This document shows positions 38,188 through 50,183 of a DNA stretch of 64,000 bases, piece after piece. The DNA lies in assembly GCA_007644065.1 (NCBI GenBank), contig VJWN01000009.1, positions 372,001-436,000 on the forward strand, given 5' to 3'. Below the pieces are notes generated by a model. It made no database searches. It had not been told where the DNA came from and saw nothing but the letters and a program-made list of their open reading frames with translations. Position 1 is the stretch's first letter, and each line of letters starts with the position of its first letter. The position numbers and the translations under genes were made by a program. This DNA comes from Margaritispora aquatica. Its lineage: Eukaryota > Ascomycota > Leotiomycetes > Helotiales > Discinellaceae.

Positions 38188-41100
38188 ATGGCCCACATGT
38201 CACGGCATGTATTCTCTTCACCTATCTTCTCTATACTATGCCTTCTTTTCCTCTTTAGCTCTACCGCACTGGCTGCGTCTGCCGTCCTAGGAGTAGACCT
38301 GGGTACTGAATACATCAAAGCTGCGTTGGTTAAGCCAGGAATTCCCCTCGAGATTGTTCTCACCAAAGACTCCCGCCGGAAAGAAGCTTCCGCTGTGGCA
38401 TTCAAGCCTGTGAAAAACATCAAGAGTGGAGAATTTCCTGAACGACAATATGGCTCAGATGCCGTGGCTTTGTCCGCAAGGTTTCCCGGAGATGTCTACC
38501 CAAATCTCAAACGACTTTTGGGACTCGGCGCAGACAATTCAGTGGTTCAGGAATACGCGAAACGCCATCCAGCATTGAAATTGGAAGCTGAAAAGACAAG
38601 AGGAACGGCTGCTTTCAAGAGCGGGGCATTCGCAGAGGATGAGCAACCATGGATGGTGGAAGAGATACTAGCAATGGAGCTCCAAAGTATCCAAAAGAAC
38701 GCTGAAGCTCTCGCCGGAAGAGGTAGCGTAATCAAGGACTTGGTTGTAACGATCCCAGGATTTTTCAGCGCAGAAGAGAAGCGGGCTGTCGAATTGGCAG
38801 CAGATTTGGCTGGTCTTCGCATTTTGGAATTGATGAGTGATGGATTGGCCGTGGGTCTCAATTACGCCACCAGCCGAACTTTCCAAAGCATTAATGATGG
38901 TGGAAAGGCCGAATATCACATGGTGTTTGATATGGGAGCCGGTTCTACAAAGGCTACTATCCTACAATTCCAAGGGCGAACAGTCAAGGACGTCGGAAAG
39001 TTCAACAAGACAATTCAGGAAGTGAAGGTCGTTGGTACTGGATGGGACAGGACACTGGGTGGAGACGCCTTGAATGCTGTCATTGTGGATGACATGATTT
39101 CCAAGTTTGTCGAATTTGCTGCCTCTAAGGGTGCTGTTCACACAACTGAGGCAGTTCAGGCTCATGGTCGAGCGGCAGCCAAGCTTTGGAAAGAGGCGGA
39201 GAGATTGAGACAAATCTTGAGTGCCAATCAGAATACGGCCACTAGTTTTGAGGGACTCTATGAGGATATTGACTTCAGATACAAGATTACTCGAGAAGAA
39301 TTCGAGAAGCTTACAGAGTCTTACGCCAAGCGAACCGCCGAAGCAATGCAACGAGCATTGGATTCTTGTGATCTCGAAATCTCAGATATTGAGTCCATCA
39401 TTCTTCATGGTGGTGCTATCCGGACCCCATTCATCCAGAAGGAGCTTGAGAAGTTTGCTGGAAGCGAGAAGGTCAAGACGAACGTGAACGCAGATGAGGC
39501 TGCTGTATTTGGCGCTGGTTTCAGAGGAGCTGCCCTCAGCCCATCATTCAGAGTCAAGGATATCAGAGTTTTTGAGGGCGCATCATATGCTGCTGGTTTC
39601 AAGTGGATCAATATTCACGAAAAGCCTCAACATCTGAGATTGTGGCAACCAACTTCCAACCTAGGTGTTGAAAAGCAATATTCATTCCAGAATAATGAAG
39701 ATCCTTTTGAGGTCTTGTTCTATCAGCATGTTGCAGGAGGAGAGAATGTCTCCAAGGGATCTGCTGAGAAGGAAACTTTGAAGCTTACTACCCAAAACTT
39801 GACAGAGTCTGTCGCTCTATGCAAGAACAAATGGGGTTCCACGGATGGCGACATTAGACTCAAGATGACTACTCGTCTTTCGCCTAAGAACGGTGAGGTT
39901 GAGATTCTCAGATTTGTCCTTGAGTGTGAAGTTGAGAACCCCGAAAAGGAGAGCATGGTCGATAGTGTGAAGGGTCTTTTTGGATTTGGCAAGAAGGATC
40001 AAGTGCCTTTGTCAGATGATCCTGAGACTGCAGAATCAAGCACAAGTACCACTGAGACCTCAACCAGCTCTTCCACCTCATCATCAGCATCGAAGTCTGC
40101 ATCGAAGTCTGCCTCAAAGTCTGCTTCGAAGTCCGCTGCCGCAGCTGCCAAGGATGAGAAGGTACCAAAAGCCAAGCGTGTTGAGATCATCCAAATTCAG
40201 CATCTTTCTGAAGTTAGAGGTCTGCCCCAGCTACCAGCATCCGAGATCACTCGCATGAAGGAACGCATCATTGCATTTGAGAATTCAGACAAGTCTCGTC
40301 GCCAGCGTGAGGAAGCACTTAACCAGCTTGAGGGTTTCACCTACAAAGCACGAGATTATCTAGAGGATGCAGGCTTCATTGCTGCTTCTACTGAGGCCGA
40401 GCGAAAGGCTCTTGAAGAAAAGTCTTCAGCAGCAAGTGACTGGATTTACTCTGGTGGTGCTGAAGCGAGTCGAGAGGTCTTGAAGGAGAAGCTCAATGAG
40501 ATGAAAGATATTGCCAAGCCAATCCTATTCCGCAAGGAAGAAGCAATTGCACGACCAGTGCAGCTGCAAGCTCTCAAAGACGCAATAGATCAGACCAAGA
40601 AAGTCATCGAAGGCATCGTTGGACAGATCGAGAATGATACCAAGATCCGATCCTCCTTTAGCTCCTCGGTTTCAGCGGCCAAGTCCACTCAGACAGCTGC
40701 ACCTTCTAGCGTTGACGATTTTGCTGGCTTGGAAGAAGACGGAGCCACAACCACCACATCATCGGTCGCAGAGGAGCCAACTATGGATCCACCAGTCTAC
40801 AACGAGGCCGATTTGATTCTCCCCAGATCTCTCCTCGAGAGTGCAGCAAACTGGCTGGGCGAGAAGATGTCAGCTCAAGACAAGCTTTCGCCGACAGACG
40901 ATCCAGTGCTCTTCAGCAAAGACCTGGAGGAGAAAGCTAAGCAACTTCAAGATATCCATGTTGATCTCATCATGAAGAGCATGAAGGCACCACCCCCCAA
41001 GGTCCGTAAGCCTACCATCAAGCCTACAGCCAAAAAGCCAAAGACGAAGAAGGCCAAGAAAGATAAGTCAGCCAAGACATCACCAACGACATCGTCTGAG

Positions 41101-41274
41101 AAGACGGCCAAGACAGTCGATTTCAGTGATTTCAAGATTGGCGAGGATGGCGAGATGCCGTCTGAGGAGGAGATTATGGCTTTCATCGAGAAATCGAAGA
41201 AGGAGCAGGCGGATAAGGAGGCAGCAGAGAAGCCTGTGGGAAGTGAGGAGAAGGAGAAGCATGATGAGCTGTAG
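38188..41274 (+). CDS. LHS1: ER Hsp70-family chaperone Lhs1 (Grp170/ORP150 type)
   Basis: An intronless frame of 1028 residues. A signal peptide (about 1-29, FSILCLLFLFSSTALA) leads into the Hsp70 ATPase domain: AVLGVDLGTEYIKAALV (phosphate 1), VVTIPGFFSAEEKRAVELAA, VFDMGAGSTKATILQF (phosphate 2) and IILHGGAIRTPFIQKEL (adenosine loop). A beta-sheet domain follows, then a long linker with Ser/Ala/Lys repeats, a helical extension (to about 935), a Lys-rich tail and the retention signal HDEL at the C-terminus. Lhs1 acts in the ER lumen as a holdase and as nucleotide exchange factor for the ER Hsp70 Kar2/BiP, helping import and folding. Length and order fit the family. The first ATG in frame starts the signal peptide. 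Confidence 0.97.
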   Translation: MAHMSRHVFSSPIFSILCLLFLFSSTALAASAVLGVDLGTEYIKAALVKPGIPLEIVLTKDSRRKEASAVAFKPVKNIKSGEFPERQYGSDAVALSARFPGDVYPNLKRLLGLGADNSVVQEYAKRHPALKLEAEKTRGTAAFKSGAFAEDEQPWMVEEILAMELQSIQKNAEALAGRGSVIKDLVVTIPGFFSAEEKRAVELAADLAGLRILELMSDGLAVGLNYATSRTFQSINDGGKAEYHMVFDMGAGSTKATILQFQGRTVKDVGKFNKTIQEVKVVGTGWDRTLGGDALNAVIVDDMISKFVEFAASKGAVHTTEAVQAHGRAAAKLWKEAERLRQILSANQNTATSFEGLYEDIDFRYKITREEFEKLTESYAKRTAEAMQRALDSCDLEISDIESIILHGGAIRTPFIQKELEKFAGSEKVKTNVNADEAAVFGAGFRGAALSPSFRVKDIRVFEGASYAAGFKWINIHEKPQHLRLWQPTSNLGVEKQYSFQNNEDPFEVLFYQHVAGGENVSKGSAEKETLKLTTQNLTESVALCKNKWGSTDGDIRLKMTTRLSPKNGEVEILRFVLECEVENPEKESMVDSVKGLFGFGKKDQVPLSDDPETAESSTSTTETSTSSSTSSSASKSASKSASKSASKSAAAAAKDEKVPKAKRVEIIQIQHLSEVRGLPQLPASEITRMKERIIAFENSDKSRRQREEALNQLEGFTYKARDYLEDAGFIAASTEAERKALEEKSSAASDWIYSGGAEASREVLKEKLNEMKDIAKPILFRKEEAIARPVQLQALKDAIDQTKKVIEGIVGQIENDTKIRSSFSSSVSAAKSTQTAAPSSVDDFAGLEEDGATTTTSSVAEEPTMDPPVYNEADLILPRSLLESAANWLGEKMSAQDKLSPTDDPVLFSKDLEEKAKQLQDIHVDLIMKSMKAPPPKVRKPTIKPTAKKPKTKKAKKDKSAKTSPTTSSEKTAKTVDFSDFKIGEDGEMPSEEEIMAFIEKSKKEQADKEAAEKPVGSEEKEKHDEL
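40087..40134 (+). repeat. 12-base tandem repeat coding (Ala-Ser-Lys-Ser)4
   Basis: Four units of gcatcgaagtct-like sequence (12 bases each, third and fourth units diverged at synonymous sites) encode ASKS repeats in the linker of Lhs1. The unit length keeps the frame, so copy number can vary without breaking the protein. Confidence 0.85.
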
Positions 41275-41818
41275 GGAGGTTGGTGATAGAGACGATTTTG
41301 AAGTAGTTAGCGAGCATTGGCAATACTAGACTTGGACTGTACAACATTTGGATGTCTTGTTACCCAATAAATCGTGATTTCGTTGATGTTATGTCTAGAA
41401 AGATACGCACATGATATAACAACAGCAGCACAACAACGGGGCTAGTGCAATTGTAGAGCAGCCATGTTTGAGTCTCAGCTTCTCCAAGGATAATAATCCG
41501 CCGTCCTTGTATATGGGCAGCGTCTACGGTGACACCTTTTTCAATAGCACAAGCAAAAGAAAAGTTCTCGGTTACGTAAGCGCTTTTGAGTACTGAACTT
41601 ATTATATACGACCACAGTCCAATACTTCACATACAATCACATTAAGTGATTATATCCAACTATAGATATATCATTATTTTCATATACCGAAAATGACTTG
41701 CCCTAGAGAAGTATACCATACATGTCCAAACAATTGCCGAGTTTTACCGAAGCACACAAAATAAACCACCAAATCTTTGCCGACACACACAACACAAACC
41801 ACCATCACCAAAAATGCC
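41275..41818. other. 3' region of Lhs1 and tRNA downstream flank
   Basis: Contains the Lhs1 3' untranslated region (an aataaa word at 41367-41372) and the downstream flank of the minus-strand tRNA. An A/C-rich patch (acacacaacacaaacc) lies near 41785. No gene is seen. Confidence 0.5.
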
Positions 41819-41824
41819 AAAAAA
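41819..41824 (-). terminator. Pol III terminator of tRNA-Thr
   Basis: Six consecutive T on the minus strand begin nine bases after the tRNA discriminator base, the usual RNA polymerase III stop signal. Confidence 0.8.
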
Positions 41825-41832
41825 TAATCTGT

Positions 41833-41931
41833 TGCCGAGTCACGGAATTGAACCGTGGATCTTGACATTTGCTATTTACGAGTCTAGAGACTCATTACAA
41901 GTGTCACGCGTTACCACTGCGCCAACCCGGC
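41833..41931 (-). tRNA. tRNA-Thr (anticodon TGT) with intron
   Basis: A 99-base gene that folds as a cloverleaf after removing a 27-base intron at 41869-41895, placed one base 3' of the anticodon as in nuclear tRNAs. The acceptor stem is GCCGGGT with ACTCGGC (one G-T pair), the D arm has AGTGGTA, the anticodon stem is TGACA with TGTCA around loop CTTGTAA, and the T arm is CACGG-TTCAATT-CCGTG; the discriminator is A. A and B boxes are intact, so it is likely expressed. The intron holds a perfect hairpin (GAGTC-TCTA-GACTC). It reads ACA codons. The mature length is 72 before CCA addition. Confidence 0.95.
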
Positions 41932-43074
41932 TTGGGTTGTATCATTGCTGATTCGATGTTGTGTGATGCTGAGGCGGCGTATATGAATCGCTTGTTTGGC
42001 TTAGCGAAAGTGGGTCGCCTATCAAGTGGGTCTTGGTGGGGACTTTTCTTCGCTTGAAAGGGGCTGGAGTAACGATGGAAGTCTTAAGAATAAAATTGAT
42101 ATGACCACTTGTCGTAAATGTATTACAACTCTTGACACACTGAGGGAATCAATTGTAATCCTAATCCTAAAGACTGCAACATCAGATTACTTAGGCACTC
42201 CCACCATATTCTGTTGCTTCAACATGAGATTGTCCTTGACTCAATTATTACACCTTATTACTCCTCAAAGCAACTCCGCAAGTATGACCAGTCCATTACC
42301 AAAGACAAATTCCGCAACAAGTCCGATAAGACATAGTCTTCTTTGAATATGCTCGTTCTTTAAGCACATTGGAGATATATCTTTGTATCAGAAGATTATC
42401 CAAATGAAGTCTCAGCCAGCTTATCTCATCCCATCCTACAGAGCATCCCACACGTGTACGAACGGACGTTGAGTTCTTGAGATATAATCAATCAATATCG
42501 ATTGGGAAGGAATATTCCAGAATCTTGGGCCCATCAAGAAACGAGCTACTTCTAACTCACCTCCACCCGCCACCAAACGTGTTCGGAAGGAATGAATACT
42601 GGAAATCCAATATGGTTTGGACTGGCTCGACGAAGCAAAAGATGTCAATACTTCCTCGGCACTGGACAGATGTCTAATTGGACTGTCAAAGTAGATTGCA
42701 ATTTAGATAGCCCTCAATACTTATTTTAACTCTCCTATTTTCCAAATGTGTGTGAATGAATGTGGCACATTCAAAGGAGTCATGAAATACTTGCTTTATT
42801 TCTAGCTTCTTAACCCGACAGAGATAAATTGCACCAGCATCGAAGCGCAATACACGTTGAGACACAATAGCCTTGGCTGAGCTTCTCTTATCAACGTAGC
42901 AGTTAAAACAGGTAACAGAGATACAGAAAACTCAAGCAATTATCAATATATGCGTCTTAGGTATACCAAACAACGAGCCACCGATCAACGCCATGAAATG
43001 CAGGCCCATCAAATCGTACATCACCATCTCAGTCATACAGACATCCAAGTCCACCTTCCCGTACCTCTCCCCCA
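41932..43074. other. Intergenic, no supported gene
   Basis: Upstream of the tRNA and downstream of the receptor-like gene. Frames are short and featureless. The DNA is AT-rich with no visible repeats. Confidence 0.5.
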
Positions 43075-45073
43075 TCAAATCTTCTCATGCGAATATTCCA
43101 CCGTCTTCGTACAAACAATAACACCCTCTTTCTTGCCCTCGCCATTACACCCACCCAACACCGCAATTCCAATACTCTCCCTCTCTCGCTCCCACGCCTC
43201 GCCAATCTCCTTCTCACTCATACTCCTCGCACGACCAACACTACCACGACGAGCGCTCTTCCCACTCGTACTCCTCCTCTCCCTCTCTTCCAACTCCTTC
43301 ATCGGCACCAACACACTCTCGGGTAAATCTCTCCCACCGCCCGCAACCCTCGTCTCATGTCCAAATCCCATCTTCTTACACCCACCCTTCTTGCACGTCC
43401 CACTTGGTGCGCCCGCCAACACTTCCTGAAGACTCATTTCCGCATCCGATTTCTCGTTTCCGTATGCACCGTCTCTGCTTTCTCCTGCTTCACTCATACC
43501 AGGCATACGATCGTGGAGTTCTATGAATGACCGCGCTGAGGTGCCAAGTGCTGCATGTTTAGAGCCTGTGCCAGGAAATACTGTGCCGTTGGTCTTGTTG
43601 CGTGACGGCATGTGCGACATTTTGAGGAAAGGGAAGATATGTTCTAACAGTGACCGGCAGGCAGGGAGGCATGCAGTGATGAGACCAATGGCTTGTTCGA
43701 GATGCGACCACACGATTATAGGTGCCTGATCATCTGGGGTTATTAGCACTGTTCCTCCTCGAAGGAAAAGCTCACTCACAAGACACATCATCCGAGGTAC
43801 GTAGTGTCGCCAGACTCGGTAATCTCAGACAACTAAATATAACCACAAGACTTCCGATGCTGAACATGACCAAAAGATTGAACTTCCTCTGCCAAGGCAG
43901 ATTCAAACTCCAAAGTGTAGGGATCGGTAGCGCCAGTATAGCTAGATTATGAAGAATACCCAGTCCAGCAGCAGCATTGAGTGCCGCAAATTGGTCGATA
44001 CATTTCACAGGTGGCGTCTTGTACATCCAGTTCGTCCAATAAGCTTTGAACGGCACACATTGAAACCCAAGGGCGAGGATGATGGCGAGGTTGCTGATCA
44101 CAATGAAAATGCCGAGGATCCAGCTGATTTTAAGAAGGCGTTGCGACGGGAAGATTCGGAGGAAGAAGAGCAGAAGGGAGAGTTTGGTAAGAGTGATAGA
44201 AACCATGTAGAAAAGCTCAGTGTAAAAGAAGAACTAGTTAGGATGTTAGTGAATACTCGTTTCTGTAGAATACATTGCAGTGTAACACTGGACTCTCTCG
44301 TTAATAGCGAAATACAGACGCACCTTCAATGATCTTATCACTTGTCCTGTAGTCAACCAATACACATGTTCTCCAAATCTATTCAGCACCAAGCCTAGTG
44401 ATGTCGAGACCGTGATAATGTATGCAAAGTATGCAGACACCAACATCCAATCGTCCCAACCTAATCCCACATCTAGCCTAATCCGCGCGCAAACACGACC
44501 GATTATACTAAATAGGAAGTCAGTATGAACTTTAGATAATTGCCAATTGACTAGTCTCAGATGTTTTGAGCTAACATTCTACCGTGTAGGCTCATGCTCA
44601 ATCTGTACACTGAATTAAATGCCACTTACAAAAGTGTGACCAATGCTGGCAGAATATAATCCATCAAAAGCACTTCATCTATCTTTGAGGTATCGTTATC
44701 TACCCCGCAAGACTCGGCTGAATATCGAGTATATCGAAGTGTCTCAGTGATGTTGCATGGCACATATGCGCATGCCAACACTGCAGTCTTGTATTCGGAG
44801 TCGTTACACAAACATGTCGTATTTGAAGAAGAGCCGCAATACATTGATGTATATGTATCGACACATGCTGACTATAACGCATTAGTTACTATAACTTAAT
44901 GAGATCAATATACTCACAGCACAACTCGGTAATATCGTTGGATTTTCCCGTGGTACTAAATTGCTGTGCTCCTTTACGTTAGTGTAATCATTATTGAGTC
45001 TCGCAGTTGCGCGCGCATTCACACCAGCCGAAAGAAGAGAAAAAAGCGAGAGAACGTAACAGAAATGCATCAT
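43075..45073 (-). CDS. CFEM-domain receptor-like membrane protein (PTH11-type)
   Basis: Five exons: 44918-45073, 44630-44871, 44324-44507, 43780-44233 and 43075-43733, all phase-consistent with introns of 46, 122, 90 and 46 bases; 564 residues. A signal peptide (about 1-22) leads to an eight-Cys CFEM domain (LPSCASACVDTY, MYCGSSSNTTCLCND, ACAYVPCN, SAESCG). Seven membrane helices of the fungal rhodopsin-like class follow, with LGWDDWMLVSAYFAYII, ITLTKLSLLLFFLRIFP and a final IVWSHLEQAIGLITACLPA. The cytoplasmic tail of about 190 residues is polar, with ELEERERRS and CKKGGCKKMGFG. In Magnaporthe, Pth11 senses surface cues upstream of cAMP signalling; a sensing role here is inferred. The ligand is unknown. 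The start is the first of two adjacent ATGs. Confidence 0.9.
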
Positions 45074-47216
45074 TATACCCGTTCGTTGACAAAAGACAAC
45101 CTCTCAGGTGAAGAAGGAAAGACACAAAGCAATACGAAAACAAGACACCTCCCACACAACTGGCCAAGGTGACAAACAATATATTCACATCGTGGGATAA
45201 GGACTCCACATGATTGCTTCGGTAAGGTGCAGATTTAAGGTACCCCACACAGAAGGATGTCATTGCCAGGCTAACCTCGGGTTCGTTTGAAGTATGTTCA
45301 TCCAGAGACAGTGATAAGAATACAGAGGCGTCGATCATAACCCTTGTCTCCATAATCGTACCGCACTCATCCTTTGACCTTTGGTTACTCTTGACTTCAA
45401 GACCATGTATTGGAATGTCGGAAATCATAAAGCATTCCTCACAACCTTAAGATGTGAAGAATGAACAGCAAAAAATGGTATTCAAGATGTTTATCTCGCC
45501 ATGTTCAAAGACAACTGATCATGTACTTAACTGCGGACAAGCAGGAATAATCTCGAGAAATTGAATTGTCTTTGACTAGCCCCACTAGTAACCTGATACT
45601 GGGTAACACTTCGGTATTCTCCCATGACACTGCTCATGTTGATATCCGTGCAAACAAAACGGTTATTTGTAGCGAAAGCCAAGTGAAATCAAAGTCCAAT
45701 CATAAACTCTGGTTATGATTTAACTTTGAGGCTGTCTAAAGATGGCCCGTTGCGCTGTCAGGTGAGAAGTCGTTGCCCGTCTTGAGTTCTCTTTGTAGCA
45801 GGTCTCATGCATGAAGAATTGTCTTGCACACCGATAGCACATCCGGCAATGCTTATCTGACATTGATGAATTCCTAACTTGATCAGTAAGAGTATGTTGA
45901 ATTTTCGCCATTCCAGAGAACAATGACTATGCGAGTCGAAAATCTGCATGTATAGCCGATGTCAAATTATTTTGGATACTCGATCGAGGACTCTTCATCT
46001 GGATGTCGCAATGCCATCCACCCCTTATATTTACTTGGCCACAATAAACTCCACTGCAGAGCTCCTTCTCATCAATCAAGAGATTTTGCAAGGAATGAGG
46101 ATTGAGGAATTTCGACGTTGGTGACTGGATGAAGTCTGTGTGAAGCAAAGCTCCACACAAAAAATATCCGAAGAAGTCGTCTGAAACCGAGTACTGAATT
46201 TAAGGTTTGACAAGAAAGCTTCCCCAAGACTAGTCTCGGGCACTGGCCAAAAGTAGGAGTAAGCCGAATTGAGTTTTCTGTCACTGCCGCGTCACTCGAT
46301 CGTGGAGCTGGAATTGATACAGAACATGATCCCAGATTTGTGAAGTTGGATATTGTCGTTTTAATAAAAGGAAGAAAATACAAACAACTGTTCGAGTGCT
46401 GCCGCAAATACTTCTGAGACAATGGAATTCGCAACCTTGAACAAATATTGTCAATGCTTTCTATTCATCCTCAGCACGTGCAAGACAGTGTAATTCTTCA
46501 AAATCTCTTCTGAAAATCTGTCGAATTCTAAGCACAGAACATACAGGTTGTTATTGAACCTCGGGTTTGAGAGATAGATGCAGGATTATTTCCACGATCT
46601 TTTCGACAACGTGGACGCGCCTGATCTCATGTTTGGAAAATGCATTCGGACACTTATCGTAAATTTTCACGCTATTTTTGCAACTGATTTCGAATTCGGA
46701 TCAAGTGCTTCAGTCGAAGAAACTTAAAGTACTGGAATATTTCAGGACCTCAGTAATTTGCCGTTGGCTTAGCAGTACAATGCGCTTCGATTTATAGGCA
46801 GTTCATGGACGACATGGTAAGTTCCAACTGTTGGTCAATATATTTTAAATTTCCCAACGGAAGCGGCATTTTTGACCGACCTCAACATACTTGTGTTGAG
46901 AAGTATGAGATTCGGCGGTTGATACGACAAATGAAGACGCAATCTGATATCGTTGAGTGCTGCGGTCGTGAGCTGAGTCAGCTTATCACCATCGCACTGA
47001 CCGTCCAATTATTTTGGATACTTCGTAAATTTTTACTGGAGAGAAGAATGTTGATGCCTTCGAGCGAATAACAAGAATATAAACCGACCGGCCGGTGGTT
47101 GATTTGAACTTGGCAAGAAATTGACAGGAGACATAAATTGACCTCAAGTCCATTTGTTCTTGTCCTGCTTCGAGTATCGCGTAGACAATCATCCGTGCTA
47201 ACAACAATCTATCAGC
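45074..47216. promoter_or_regulatory. Divergent upstream region between receptor and monooxygenase genes
   Basis: 2.1 kb without a supported gene; the receptor gene reads left and the monooxygenase reads right. Near the monooxygenase, a TATAAA word (47078-47083) is followed directly by ccgaccggccgg (47084-47095), which contains CCG/CGG words in inverted arrangement of the kind bound by Zn-cluster regulators. Whether any regulator uses it is not known. Confidence 0.4.
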
Positions 47217-49751
47217 ATGGAGTCCACTCGCAAAGCAGGAAGTCTTCATGTCCTCATCGTTGGTGGATCTGTCGCTGCACTCACACTAGCCAGCTGTCTA
47301 CATCGTCTTAACATTGAATTTACAATTCTTGAAGCATATTCAGATCTCGCCCCCAACATTGGAGCCTCGATTGTTCTCTTGCCAAATGGTGCGAGGATCC
47401 TTGATCAGCTTGGAATATACGATGACATGTGTTCTGCTGGTGAACCAATCCTGAAAACGATGGTTTGGACAGCGAATGGCAAAAACTTGACACGAACAAA
47501 TGGCCCTGAGTTGATCATGAAACGACATGGTTATCCATTGCAAGTTATAAGAAGGATGGATATGTTGAGAGTGTTAGCTGATCATGTTGTGGAGAAAGAG
47601 AGAGTGAAAACGGGGAAGCGTGTTGTGAGGATCGAGCATTCAGATGAGGGCGTCGTTGCTCATTGTACTGACGGAAGTGTATATCGTGGTGATATTATCG
47701 TAGGAGCAGATGGAATCCATAGTATCGTTCGAAAGGCTATGCAAGATCATATTGAGTCCTTGTATCCAGGAAAGACGATCAAGGATCGAAAAGCTGTCTC
47801 TGCCGAGTACAGTGTTATCTTTGGTCTTGGTGGACCTCTTTCAGGTGATAAAACACCAAGAGAGTCACAACGTACCTATTCGTCTGGTCGCTCAATCCTG
47901 TCCTTTGTTGGCAATGATGAAACACTATACTGGTTTTTGTTCACGAGATTGGATAGAAAGTATGTTGGAGATGAAATCCCAAAGTACACGACCAAAGATG
48001 CGGAGGAAACTGCTGAGAAGTTTTTTGACATGAGCTTTGATGGAGTACGCAATTTCAAGGAGGTGTGGGACAAAAGGACGATGATTAAAATGCTGCCGAT
48101 GGAAGAGGCTCAATTTGAAAATTGGACGGAGGGACGCTTTGTTTGCATTGGCGACTCGATTCATAAGGTATATATCCGTTCTCGATGTCTGATACGTGAG
48201 ATTGTGATTGCTGATGATGATATGTAGATGACGGCTAATCTGGGTGGTGGTGGAAATGCAGCAATCGAAAGTGCAGCTGCCTTAGCAAATGCTCTTTCTG
48301 TCCTACCAAGATACAACCCCTCCCTGGATGCCATACGTAACACGTTGCACAGCTTCTACCGCCAGCGGTATTACAGGGCTGGCAAAGTTGCCGATACTGC
48401 AAATGAACTGTCCCGTTTAGAGGTGCTTAATACACCAGCCATCAAATTCCTCGTGCATTTCTTGCTCCCTCGAGTCGGAGATGCGAATATTCATAGGACC
48501 TGCAGCATAATTGTTGGTGGGGAATTATTGAACTTTCTCCCCGCTCCTTCAAGGAGTTTGAAGGCGACGATGCCTTGGAATAGGAGTTTGGGTGTGGGTA
48601 TACGAAATCGAGAGAAGAAATGGCATCGTGCAATATGGGCACTCCCCTTGCTTGCAATGGTGTACGGCTGCAATCTGACAATGGGTAGCTCAATAACAAA
48701 ACTGTTGATGACCATAGATGCTAGAACTATGACTTTAGGGAATGGAGTCCAAACAGCCTTGTGGACCCGCTATTTCGGATTGGCGAAATTGGACAAATTC
48801 ATCGAAATATATGTTGCCTTCTTTACGCCTGCAATCGGAGGCTTTGATCCTGTAGGAAGGTTGCAAATGATCGCTTTCCTTGCAGACATTGTACCAGTGC
48901 AAGTGATCTGGATGATCGAGGCGAACAGACGAGGAAATCTCTTCACGATAGCCTCCATGATGTAAGCAATTTCGTGCTAATACAACCGACGACTAACTGT
49001 GAATAGACCTACACTCATTGCGCAATTATATCAGATCCGTGGAATTGGTTTCCTAGGTCCAATATACTACTTCTTACACTATTTCCAGATTCCACTAGAG
49101 AGATATGCTGCGAGAGATCAGAGAATGATCAACATGGGCAAGGCCAAAATCATTATCTGGACGATCCTAATCTCGTATATCATCCCAACAGTCGCCATGT
49201 TTTTCGCTCTAGAGCTCACCACTCGACAATGGATTAATGGATTGTTCTTCCAGCCATTTCCTCTCTGGGCAGCACTCACCCAGTTCATCCTCACAAAATT
49301 TGTCAAGGATACCACAGAAGTTGACAAATTCATCAAGCCAGAAGCCGATATGCCGTACTTAAGACGAGCATATGCATTTGCAGCGGTGTTCTCGGCATCT
49401 ACATATCTCTATGTATATGGTTCAGCATGGAAGTCTTCCATATCGCTTTTGGACATTTTCTTCAAAGATATAAGCAAGCCAAACACGATAGCGCCTGTAT
49501 TTGACGGAGCAGCAAAGGTACTCAGATATGATCATCTCTGGTCATTCGGTGCTGGTCTGTTCTGGGTTCTTCTCAGCTTTTCCGACTTAAAGAAAAAAGG
49601 CAAACTGCAAGCCGGATGGGGCAAGATTCTCTGTATTCTTGCTTTCTTGACACTAGTAGCTGGTCCTGGTACAGCTATGGCAGCGATGTGGGCATGGCGA
49701 GAGGAGGTATTAGCTGGACAAGTCAGCTCAGAGGCATTGAAAGAGGAGTAA
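47217..49751 (+). CDS. FAD-dependent monooxygenase fused to a multi-pass membrane domain
   Basis: Three exons: 47217-48167, 48228-48961 and 49007-49751, joined in phase across introns of 60 and 45 bases (the second with actaac branch site); 809 residues. Residues 1 to about 430 are a group A flavin monooxygenase: Rossmann motif VLIVGGSVAALTLAS, where the last Gly of GxGxxG is Ala (about 21), GADGIHSIVR (DG motif), and FVCIGDSIHKMTANLGGGGN (GD motif) across the first junction. From about 450 to the end there are about eight hydrophobic helices, including LQMIAFLADIVPVQVIWMI, GIGFLGPIYYFLHYF, AKIIIWTILISYIIPTVAMF and LWSFGAGLFWVLLSF. The enzyme half should hydroxylate or epoxidise a substrate using NAD(P)H and oxygen. 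The membrane half is unassigned; a terpene-cyclase-like or anchoring role is speculation. The phase-true splice at 48962-49006 argues for one gene rather than two. Confidence 0.88.
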
Positions 49752-50183
49752 ATAAGAAGATCAACATTTGCTGTTAGATGGATTTAAAGATTTCTCAGCT
49801 CCCAACTTGGTGTATTCGCAAGCCGTGTACCTCCACTTCTTGATGATAGAATAAATAGATATGTTACCGCTCTGCTTCCACTTTGATCCTTGTGATACTG
49901 TCGCACTAAGCTATTGGCTGTAGGAACCCGTACTCGTGGGATTGAGTATCCGGGGTCTTTTTCTTTTTCTTGCAAGAACGTGGAACACCAACACCAAAAG
50001 GCAAGAAGTCTACTAGCCAAGCGGACCAGAAAGGATCTATTGAGTGATTTGCTTTCGATTCCCCAACTTTCGCCCCAGAACATAGTTGCTTTTTTGTAGC
50101 TCGCCGCTGTTGGGTTCGTCTTTTGTCAGACTCGCCCTCGCTCGCTTGAGCTTTCAGATCTTTGGATGTATGTTTAGAAGAGG
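49752..50183. other. Short intergenic region
   Basis: 432 bases between two plus-strand genes; contains the 3' region of the monooxygenase and the promoter of the phosphotransferase gene. No features stand out. An ATG at 50169-50171 opens a different frame that overlaps the start of the next gene and could act as an upstream frame. Confidence 0.4.
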
